Of a stretch of DNA of 64,000 nt, positions 54,101 through 60,708 are shown piece by piece (within the stretch, counting starts at the first letter, position 1; each line of letters begins with the position of its first letter). The notes beneath the pieces were generated by a model. It was not told where the DNA came from. It saw only the letters and a list, made by a program, of their open reading frames with translations, and did not search any database. The position numbers and the translations under genes are program-made. This DNA is from Massilia rhizosphaerae. Its GTDB lineage: Bacteria; Pseudomonadota; Gammaproteobacteria; Burkholderiales; Burkholderiaceae_D. Location of the stretch: NCBI RefSeq assembly GCF_016093545.1, contig NZ_JADKYX010000010.1, positions 157,824-221,823 of the forward strand, read 5' to 3'.

Positions 54101-54848
54101 GGATCACGCCCAGGCGGTTGTCCATGAACTTGCGCGTCAGGATGACGTTGGTGTCCGGCTCCCACTTCTTGTTCAGGTTATTGGTGGTGCCGGACACCCG
54201 GACGGCGGCGAACGGCTCCTTGAAATCCAGGCCCGTGCGCGTCTTGATGATGATGCCGCCGCCCAGCGAGCCCTCGACCATGTCGGCCGTCGAGCCCTTG
54301 ACCACGTCCACGCTCTTGATCAGGTCCGCCGACAGCTGGCGGAACTCGCTGCCGCGGCCGCTGGTGCCGGGCCCGACGCTGTTCGCCGACTGCACGGCCA
54401 TGCCGTCGATCTCGACGCGGGTCAGGTCCGGGCCGTTGCCGCGCACGGCGACGGTGACGCCCTCACCGAAGTCGCCGCGGTCCAGCGCGACGCCGGCCAT
54501 GCGCGAGATCGCCTCGCCGATGTTCCGGTCCGGCAGCGAGCCGACGTCTTCCGCCACGATCGAATCGATCGCGGTGGCCGCGTTCTTCTTGCGGGCGATC
54601 GACGATTGCTGCGATTTGCGGGTCGACACGATCACCGTCGCGATCCCGGCCGCGACCGCGTGGTTGCCCTGCGCGGCCGCGGCCGTGCCGCTGCCGGCCG
54701 CGGTGCCGGGCGCCTGCGCATTGGTCGCGTCCTGCGCCGGCGGTGTGTCCTGCGCCAGCGCGCCGGGACTCGCCATCAACGAGGCGAGCGCCAGCGAGAC
54801 GGCGTAGGCGAGGCGTGTGGGACGGATGACTGTTCGGATGTCGTGCAT
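51132..54848 (-). CDS. TonB-dependent receptor, 1238 residues
   Basis: A large outer-membrane TonB receptor. The signal peptide ends near ALAQ (residue 33) and a low-complexity Ala/Thr/Gln linker follows. The plug has IVAEDVGSLPDRNIGEAISRM, VTVAVRGNGPDLTRVEIDGM and KGSTADMVEGSLGGGIIIKTR. It is of the 'TonB-Xanth-Caul' style with long extracellular loops. It ends FRFGG, slightly atypical for the usual final aromatic. GH2 follows two bases later. A perfect palindrome (54969-54980) lies 120 bases upstream and GntR is encoded next, suggesting regulation by it. Confidence 0.93.
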   Translation of the reverse strand: MHDIRTVIRPTRLAYAVSLALASLMASPGALAQDTPPAQDATNAQAPGTAAGSGTAAAAQGNHAVAAGIATVIVSTRKSQQSSIARKKNAATAIDSIVAEDVGSLPDRNIGEAISRMAGVALDRGDFGEGVTVAVRGNGPDLTRVEIDGMAVQSANSVGPGTSGRGSEFRQLSADLIKSVDVVKGSTADMVEGSLGGGIIIKTRTGLDFKEPFAAVRVSGTTNNLNKKWEPDTNVILTRKFMDNRLGVILNASKSTAQNEQHQMQVATSANAGYARAIDFDNSPDKTFTYNPSTLNMADPASTTPAGPALGSVGIYPYTSGTGSYMTATPQEILTKSAAAKTKAECYAAFPQLTTADATLKNLSSTNRNNAVNERQNELISCLNQWNDYTPSLVRNKVQTEIDKRQDLDLRGDFKVNRELTVYLKGSYSKRATENNTSFLNLGGMNVNVASTFADKNGVRAVVPGLSNYYLYPTTTSYLANGPAVQGAVTNVDPASVTVDASHHVTSFGISDGSAGVDQIFQKASTVTRYFQTGGEWRRGGLTAEWLVGDAKSKYASEQFRTTFATHYGAAQLTAQPNGLWTYSFPSGSNFNLYNPANYVQLVQQAASKAVNASSTTIHGVPAYSTAQQPLVTFSQPQLTYNPSVGETGERTAKADVTWATPESVPFFTRFKTGFNFRDTRYYYPGAYGNGYQASTDPNVWVQPSIVRSSLVGCQDTPGSLGAGGNKCQYGFVQGNSYNRLGSGTVTVTPQQFQDIIAQSLTGNITQTRFFNGANGEFGSALTNWPNIDVQKVFQLSGVPNANLNCIYSCVGSDGKTYEQPGTRMSERSEALYLMGDFNIDHIPFTSRALPFGWQLEGNLGYRYIRTKVHGVGQMSFESITKNANFDPLNPGSPNGVDDVTVTTNTAIDATTHDFLPIYNLAMWFVPDQLVLRYNRARTVARPPVNYLLPQGLCRYDERLSEDDSQRCTSKIGNPALQAQKNLNQNWSAEYYPNKDTMFSLSYFKQKGIIGPAIVQSSNGTLGMALTDPTTGQALTNLPFSFSTYQNGVPTTRTGWEFGTKAAFTFLPGLLGNFGFDGNYTKLGSVTSTQNIVDLLTGTPMPPLRESKFQYNWALWYDDGRFQARIAVQGVASYFANIAGWTGNALNNYPNASGNTRPPAYNPGSPNFKDATRYVDAKVSYKITPNVEVFLEGRNLNNAAISDSQGSYVPFSSGAPSILDYSYAGRRIMAGANFRFGG

Positions 54849-54968
54849 GTCTGTCTCCTAGGTGGACCGCGCTGTGCGGTCTGTTTTTTTCGCGGCGGCG
54901 CCGCTGTTCTGATGCTGCGGTCGTCGACTCATCGGCGTGGGAACAGTGTAGGATGATGGGCAGGCGCT

Positions 54969-54980
54969 GTGATATATCAC
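54969..54980. promoter_or_regulatory. Palindrome GTGATATATCAC upstream of TonB receptor gene
   Basis: A perfect 12-base palindrome in the 259-bp gap between the TonB receptor start and the end of the GntR gene. Its length and AT-rich centre fit a GntR/FCD-type operator. The GntR protein encoded at 55108-55821 is the nearest candidate to bind it. Confidence 0.5.
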
Positions 54981-55107
54981 TGGGAAATACTCATCGAAGT
55001 GAGCGAAGCGTGTGCGCAATCGACACAGGTTTCGCTCAACGGCGCGATTGCGATGCCGATTTTGCGCGGTTTTGCGGGTTCGTCGCGGCGCCGGTTATCG
55101 CAACGCG

Positions 55108-55821
55108 TCAGCGCCCGGGCGCATAATCCGCCGGCAGCAGCATGTCGGGGAAGCGCGCACGCAGCTCGTCCAGTGCCTGCAGGGTGCCGGACAAGTGCTG
55201 GCGCACGGCGCGCTGGGCGCCGGCCGCGTCGCCCTCGGCGATGCAGCGCGCGATCCGGTCGTGCTGGCGCAGGATCGACAGCGCCTTGCCGTTCAGCGGC
55301 AGGTGCAGCCGGCGCAGGCGGTCCAGGTTGCCGCTGCAGCTGCGCATCATCGCCCACAGGTCCGGCAGTTCGGACGCATCGTACATGCGCTTGTGGAAGG
55401 CCATGTCGATGCGCGTGAACCGTTCGAAGTCGCCGGCCTCCAGGCAACCGCGCTGGCGCGCGACGATGTCCGTCAACTGCTGGCCCAGCGCGACCCTGGG
55501 CGCCCGCGCCAGCACCCACGCGATCTCCAGTTCCACGGACAAGCGGAAGAAATGCGCCTGGCGCGCGGCCGCCAGGTCGATCGCGCGCACCCGCGTCTGG
55601 TGCTGGGGATAGATGTCGACGAGGCGCTCTTCCTCCAGCCGCAGCAGCGCCTCGCGGATCGGGCTTTGCGACAGCTGGAAGTAGTCGCACAACGCGGGCC
55701 GCGCCAGCACCGTGCCCGGCTTCAAGGTCAGGCCGACGATCTGCGCGCGCAGGTGCTCGAACACCTGCTCGGTCGCGCTGCGCGCACGGTTCAGGCGGAA
55801 CGGGACGGCGCCGGCGCTCAT
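55108..55821 (-). CDS. GntR-family regulator with FCD domain
   Basis: A 237-residue transcription factor. The N-terminal winged helix is at about residues 15-80 (SATEQVFEHLRAQIVGLTLKPG, then LSQSPIREALLRLEEERLVD). The C-terminal FCD ligand domain has FTRIDMAFHKRMYDAS with its His, and LRQHDRIARCIAEGDAAGA with a second. Such proteins sense uronates or other small acids. It follows the GH2 gene by three bases and precedes a TonB receptor, so it probably controls that locus. ATG 55821. Confidence 0.9.
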   Translation of the reverse strand: MSAGAVPFRLNRARSATEQVFEHLRAQIVGLTLKPGTVLARPALCDYFQLSQSPIREALLRLEEERLVDIYPQHQTRVRAIDLAAARQAHFFRLSVELEIAWVLARAPRVALGQQLTDIVARQRGCLEAGDFERFTRIDMAFHKRMYDASELPDLWAMMRSCSGNLDRLRRLHLPLNGKALSILRQHDRIARCIAEGDAAGAQRAVRQHLSGTLQALDELRARFPDMLLPADYAPGR

Positions 55822-55824
55822 CGG

Positions 55825-58749
55825 TCACGGCCTCTCGTAGAACTCCGCCTCGACGATGGACAGCGTGGACGCCGGCACGCCGCGGGTCCCCGTCGCCGTA
55901 TTCGCCTGGTTGGCGACCTCCGTCAGGCGCATCCCGCCGCCCTCCTCCGCGCGGCCTTCCAGCGTGACGCGCACGGTGCGGCCCAGGACGGGCTTCAACG
56001 GCAGCGTCACGTACCCCAGGCTCGTCGGCGTCACGCCGCGCCACGCTTCCTGGCCGTCCACGTCGATCCGGAGCGGATAACGGCGCTCGCGCCAGCCCGT
56101 CAGCTTCAGCACCACTTCCGCCAGGCGCGCCGGCCGCGCCAAGGTGTACGCGATCGCGGGCGCGGCGCCGGGCCGGCTCGTCCAGGCGGTCGTCTCGTCG
56201 TCGTCGATGGAGCGCATCCCGTCCGGCGCGTCGACCGACGCCACCGGCACGGCCACGCGCGACACCGTGAACGACGGCGTGGCCGGGGTCGGGCCGCGGT
56301 CCAGGTGCGCGGACGGCGCGGGCGCAAGCGCGGCCAGCCCGTCCTGCACGGCGACCGGCGCCGACACCAGGGTCAGCTCGGCCGGCGCGAGTCCCCTGGC
56401 GCGGGCGCGGATCACGATGCGGCCGGCCGCGGGCGTGGTGCGCAGCAGCACGCGATTGACGCCGCCTTCGACGGGCAGCGCATGCGCGAGGATGAAATTG
56501 TCCGGCCCCTGCGCGATCCCGCCGCGCCATTCGGCCGGGCCCTCCACGTCGAAGTCGACCAGGTCCAGCGCCAGCGGGTTGCGGCGGCCGGCGGCATCGA
56601 CGACCTCCACCTGCACGAGCGCCATGTCGGCGCCGTCGGCGCGCAGGCCCTGCGGCGACACGATGGGCGTCAGGCGGAGCGCGGCCGGGGCGCCGGCCGT
56701 CGCCAGGGTCGTCGCGCACACCTGCGTGCCGTGCGCGTCGTAGCCGACCGCCCTGAGTTCGCCCGGCGCCCACGCCACCTGGTCGAAGGTGAACAGGAAG
56801 CGCGCGCGCTGCACCGCCGGCCCCACCTCTTTCCCGTTCAGGAACAGCTTCACGTGATCCGCGCTGGAGACGACGGTGACCGGCTTGACCGTCCCCGCCG
56901 GGTAGTTCCAGTGCCCGATGATGTGGGCGCGCGGGTGCTCGACGTCCACCCAGCCGTCCCACATCACCTGGTGCGCGTACCACGCCTCTTTCGGGATGCG
57001 CATGGCGTCGACCTCGCCGCTGCGGCGGTAGTTCTCGGCGCCGCGGTGGTGCGTGTTGGAGTCCGAGAACACGATGTTCACGCCGCCGCTGGACACGCGC
57101 GTGCCGGTGCCCGGCCGCTCGCGCCAATAGTCGTACCAGCGCAGGACGTCCTCGACGGCGAAGCTGTCCTGGTTGCGGTTGTAGACGCTCGCGTCCTGGC
57201 CGCGGTACGGCGGGCCGTCGCCGTCCTTGTGGTAAGGCGGGCTGAGTTCATCCCAGTACTTGCGCAGCGCCTCGTCGCGGCAATACTCCATCGCCCACAT
57301 CGGCATGCCCGCGCTCTTGTCTATGTACAGCATCTCGCCGCCGTATTCCGCGATGCCCCGCAGTTCCCGGCTCAGCATCTCGCGGCTGCCGGCCGCGCGG
57401 CCGCCGTACGGATCGAATTCGTCGCGCAGCGCCTTCATTGCGCGCATGTGGTCCGCGCCGACGCCCTTGTTGCCGGCCTCGTAGAACACGATGCTCGGGT
57501 TGTTGCGGTTGTAGACGATGGCGTCGCGCATCGCCTCCAGGCGCTGGCCCCAGCGGCGGTCCTTGACGTCGCCCTCCGAATCGCCGGCCGGCATCGCCTC
57601 CATCAGGCCCAGTCGGTCGAGCGATTCGACGTCCTGCTTCCACGGCGTCACGTGCATCCAGCGGATCAGGTTCGCATTGCTCGCCAGCGCCTGGCCATTG
57701 CTGTAATCGGACAGCCACGCGGGCACGGCGCTGCCCACCGCGGGCCATTCGTTCGTCGTGCGCTGCGCATAGCCGTGCACCTGGATCGCGCGGTCGTTCA
57801 ACGCGATCATGCCGTTGCCGAAAGCGGTCTTGCGAAAGCCGGTGCGGGTCGTCACGGCGTCGAGCGGCTTGCCGTCGACCTTCAGGGTCGTCACGACGTC
57901 GTACAGATAGCCATAGCCCCAGCTCCAGAAATGCAGGCCCGCGACGGGGGCGCTCGCCTTCAACGTGACCGTGGCGCCGGGCGCGATCGCTTGCGCCGGC
58001 GCCGCGAAGTGCGCGACGGGCTTGCCGTCGCGGTCGCGCAGCTCGACGTCGTACGCGACCCGTTGCGGCTTCCCGGACGCGTTGCGCACCTGCGATTCGG
58101 CGTGGACGGTCGCCCTGCCGTGCGCGATGTCGAAGTCGCGCGCATACACGTACACGCCCGTCGTGCCGAGGCTCGCGTACAGGGGCAGCGTCTGGTAGAC
58201 CGGCTCCATCACGTGCAGGTGCACGTTTTTCGGCAAGCCGCCGTAATTGGCGTAGAAATTCTTGTCGTTCCACTGGAAGCGCTGGCCCGTCGCCTGCTCG
58301 CGGTAGTCCCAGCGGTTGTCGGTGCGGACGGCCACGACATTCTCGCCGGCGACGAGCACGTCCGAGATGTCGACACCGAACGCATTGACGCCGTTCTCGT
58401 ACAGTCCCAAGCGCTTGCCGTTGACGAACACCTCGGCCGCCTGGCGCGCCCCTTCGAATTCGAGGAACGCCTTGCCGCCCGGCTTCAGGCCGGGCACCTT
58501 GAAATGCTTGCGATACCACGCGATGCCGGTCGACAGGTCGGCGATGTCCTTGCGGAACGCGTCGTCCTCGTTCCACGCATGCGGCAGGGTGACGGCCTTC
58601 CACGCGCCGTCGTCGAAGCCGGGGCGCGCGGCGTCCGGCGGGTCGCCGACGTCCAGCTTCCAGCCGGGATTGAAATCGTACAGCGCGCGCGCGGCGTGCG
58701 CCGGCGCGGCGGCGGCCAGCGCCGCCAGCAGGACAAGACGAAGGTTCAT
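55825..58749 (-). CDS. GH2 glycosidase with DUF4982 and discoidin-like tail; unusual acid/base site
   Basis: A 974-residue secreted GH2 protein. The signal peptide is about 1-19. ALYDFNPGWKLDVGD and LPHAWNEDDAF open the sugar-binding domain. After the TIM barrel, HIIGHWNYPAGTVKPVTVVSS and VKLFLNGKEVG mark a DUF4982 domain, and residues about 860-960 look discoidin-like. The nucleophile E488 in MWAMEY is present, but the acid/base motif GNE reads GNK (K428), with a Glu three residues earlier (E425, in YEAGNK). It is followed three bases later by the GntR gene. ATG 58749 is chosen by the signal peptide; its ribosome site is weak. Confidence 0.85.
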   Translation of the reverse strand: MNLRLVLLAALAAAAPAHAARALYDFNPGWKLDVGDPPDAARPGFDDGAWKAVTLPHAWNEDDAFRKDIADLSTGIAWYRKHFKVPGLKPGGKAFLEFEGARQAAEVFVNGKRLGLYENGVNAFGVDISDVLVAGENVVAVRTDNRWDYREQATGQRFQWNDKNFYANYGGLPKNVHLHVMEPVYQTLPLYASLGTTGVYVYARDFDIAHGRATVHAESQVRNASGKPQRVAYDVELRDRDGKPVAHFAAPAQAIAPGATVTLKASAPVAGLHFWSWGYGYLYDVVTTLKVDGKPLDAVTTRTGFRKTAFGNGMIALNDRAIQVHGYAQRTTNEWPAVGSAVPAWLSDYSNGQALASNANLIRWMHVTPWKQDVESLDRLGLMEAMPAGDSEGDVKDRRWGQRLEAMRDAIVYNRNNPSIVFYEAGNKGVGADHMRAMKALRDEFDPYGGRAAGSREMLSRELRGIAEYGGEMLYIDKSAGMPMWAMEYCRDEALRKYWDELSPPYHKDGDGPPYRGQDASVYNRNQDSFAVEDVLRWYDYWRERPGTGTRVSSGGVNIVFSDSNTHHRGAENYRRSGEVDAMRIPKEAWYAHQVMWDGWVDVEHPRAHIIGHWNYPAGTVKPVTVVSSADHVKLFLNGKEVGPAVQRARFLFTFDQVAWAPGELRAVGYDAHGTQVCATTLATAGAPAALRLTPIVSPQGLRADGADMALVQVEVVDAAGRRNPLALDLVDFDVEGPAEWRGGIAQGPDNFILAHALPVEGGVNRVLLRTTPAAGRIVIRARARGLAPAELTLVSAPVAVQDGLAALAPAPSAHLDRGPTPATPSFTVSRVAVPVASVDAPDGMRSIDDDETTAWTSRPGAAPAIAYTLARPARLAEVVLKLTGWRERRYPLRIDVDGQEAWRGVTPTSLGYVTLPLKPVLGRTVRVTLEGRAEEGGGMRLTEVANQANTATGTRGVPASTLSIVEAEFYERP

Positions 58750-58964
58750 GACGTCGGGACGCAGAGATGTCGGTCGCTGAGATATTAGCAGCGGCATCTG
58801 CGGCCTTTGCGCGGCCGCCCCAATTACTCAACTTGCTGAGCGTTCGCCGCGCCTGTTCGCCGGCCGCGCGCCCGACTCCCGACGGACTGGCCAACGGCAC
58901 GGGAAGGCTGTTAGCATGGCGGCACGCGGGCCGACCGCGTGTCCGCCTTTCCTTTCCCGTATCA

Positions 58965-59786
58965 ATGCAAACAACGATGACGAAACCATTCAAACGCATC
59001 CTGTTCACCGGCGCCGCCGGTAACTTGGGCCGCCGCCTGCGCGCGCGCCTGCACGAATTCGCCGACATCGTGCGCCTGTCCGACGTGGCCGATTTCGGCC
59101 CGGCCGAGCCGCACGAAGAGATCGTACTGTGCGACCTGGGCGACCGCGACGCCGTCATGCGCATGTGCGAAGGCGTCGACGCCATCCTGCACTTCGGCGG
59201 CATCTCCACCGAAGAAGAGTGGGCGCCGATCATGCAGGCCAACATCCTCGGCATGGTCAACCTGTACGAGGCCGTGCACAAGCTGGGCATCCGCCGCGTC
59301 GTCTTCGCCAGCACCAACCACACGATGGGCATGTACAAGACGACGGACCTCGTCGACGCCACCATGCCGCCGCGCGCGGACGGCTACTACGGCGTGTCCA
59401 AGGTGTTCGGCGAGACGCTGTCGCGGTATTACTGGGACCGTTTCGGCGTCGAGACCGTGTGCATCCGCATCGGCTACTGCTGGCCGGAAGCGACCAACTA
59501 CCGCCAGATGGTGACGTGGCTCTCGCTCGACGACCTGGTGCAGCTGCTGCACCGCTCGCTCACTGCACCGCGCGTGGGACACACGATCACGTTCGGCATC
59601 TCCGACAACGAGGGCCGCTGGTGGGACGACCGCCACGCCGCCTTCCTGCGCTACCGGCCGAAGGACAGCTCGCAGCAGTTCGCTCACAAGCTGCCGGACA
59701 CGGTGGAGTATCCGCCCGCCGACGACATCACGACCTTCTACCAGGGCGGCGTGTTCCTGCACAACGGGCCGAAGTACCGGCCGTAA
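58965..59786 (+). CDS. udh: Uronate dehydrogenase (NAD-dependent)
   Basis: A 273-residue Rossmann-fold enzyme of the Udh type, oxidising galacturonate or glucuronate to the aldarate lactone. TGAAGNLGRRLRARL is the NAD loop, DAILHFGGIS and IRRVVFASTNHTMG follow, and YYGVSKVFGE is the YxxxK catalytic segment. IRIGYCWPEATNYRQM is a strong family match. ATG 58965 or 58977 may be the start; neither has a clear ribosome site. A hairpin follows the stop. With KdgD at the right edge it indicates oxidative galacturonate catabolism. Confidence 0.9.
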   Translation: MQTTMTKPFKRILFTGAAGNLGRRLRARLHEFADIVRLSDVADFGPAEPHEEIVLCDLGDRDAVMRMCEGVDAILHFGGISTEEEWAPIMQANILGMVNLYEAVHKLGIRRVVFASTNHTMGMYKTTDLVDATMPPRADGYYGVSKVFGETLSRYYWDRFGVETVCIRIGYCWPEATNYRQMVTWLSLDDLVQLLHRSLTAPRVGHTITFGISDNEGRWWDDRHAAFLRYRPKDSSQQFAHKLPDTVEYPPADDITTFYQGGVFLHNGPKYRP

Positions 59787-59794
59787 ACGCCCGT

Positions 59795-59816
59795 CCGGCG
59801 CGCCTCGTCGCGCCGG
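59795..59816 (+). terminator. Hairpin after udh
   Basis: CCGGCGCG (59795-59802) pairs perfectly with CGCGCCGG (59809-59816) around a six-base loop, nine bases after the udh stop. There is no T run directly after it, so termination is likely but not certain. Confidence 0.5.
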
Positions 59817-59884
59817 ATGTCGTCTGACGTCCGATCTCATCCGGCACGGGCTCTACCTGCGCCGTGTGCACATTTTTTTTGCAA

Positions 59885-59918
59885 ACTTGTCAGACAAGTG
59901 AATCCGCACGGCTATAAT
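59885..59918 (+). promoter_or_regulatory. Sigma-70-like promoter overlapped by GntR-type operator
   Basis: ACTTGTC-A-GACAAGT (59885-59899) is a perfect 15-base palindrome, the form expected for a GntR/FadR-family site. TATAAT at 59913-59918 is a full -10 box. The -35 region would fall within the palindrome (about 59887-59895), so binding would block transcription. The GntR gene starts 33 bases after the -10 box, which suggests autoregulation. Confidence 0.68.
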
Positions 59919-59951
59919 CATGTCCTGGACCCACTGTTTGCCACCGCCCGC

Positions 59952-60701
59952 ATGAACTCGCCGACCGCCCTGCTGCCCGCCCGCAAGAAATACCGCAACC
60001 TCGCCCAGGGCGTCGTGGAAGAACTCAGCGGCCGCATCCGCCGCTCCGAATTCAACCCGGGCGACAAGCTGCCGCCGGAATCGGCCATCATGGAAGCCTA
60101 CGGCGTCAGCCGCACCGTCGTGCGCGAGGCGATCTCGCAGCTGCAGGCGGCCGGCCTGGTGCAGACGCGCCACGGCATCGGCACCTTCGTCCTCGAGCCG
60201 CCGGCGGCGACGCTGGGCATCGGCACAGACAGTGTCGTGACGGTGCGCGACGTGCTCGCGATCCTCGAGCTGCGCATCAGCATGGAGACGGAAGCCGCGT
60301 GGCTGGCCGCGTCGCGCCGCACCGACGAACAGGTGGCGCGCATGGGCGAGGCGCTGGCCGAGATGCAGCACGCGCTGGAGAACGGCCGCACGTCCGTCGA
60401 GGCCGACGTGCGCTTCCACCACCTGATCGCGGAAGCGACGGACAACCGCTATTTCGTCGAGCTGCTGGGCCAACTGGGCAGCGCGATCATCCCGCGCGCC
60501 CGCCTGAACACGCCCGGCCTGGGCGAGGACAAGCCGGCCGACTACCTGGAACGGGTCAACCGCGAGCACGAGGACATCTACAAGGCGATCCTGCGGCGCG
60601 ACCCGGAAGCGGCGCGCGCCGCCATGCGCACCCATTTGTCGAACAGCCGCGAGCGGCTCCGCGAAGCGCAGCAGCGCCTGCAGGAGCAGCCGGCGGCATA
60701 G
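59952..60701 (+). CDS. FadR-type GntR regulator, probable uronate/aldarate sensor
   Basis: A 249-residue transcription factor of the FadR subfamily. The N-terminal helix-turn-helix is about residues 18-80 (FNPGDKLPPESAIMEAYGVS, then RTVVREAISQLQAAGLV). The FCD domain has DVRFHHLIAEATDN and LERVNREHEDIYKAIL. Proteins of this type regulate galactarate, glucarate and galacturonate genes in related bacteria. It lies beside udh and near kdgD, so such a role is likely. ATG 59952 has no clear ribosome site and lies close to the mapped promoter. Confidence 0.88.
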   Translation: MNSPTALLPARKKYRNLAQGVVEELSGRIRRSEFNPGDKLPPESAIMEAYGVSRTVVREAISQLQAAGLVQTRHGIGTFVLEPPAATLGIGTDSVVTVRDVLAILELRISMETEAAWLAASRRTDEQVARMGEALAEMQHALENGRTSVEADVRFHHLIAEATDNRYFVELLGQLGSAIIPRARLNTPGLGEDKPADYLERVNREHEDIYKAILRRDPEAARAAMRTHLSNSRERLREAQQRLQEQPAA

Positions 60702-60708
60702 GCCGGGT

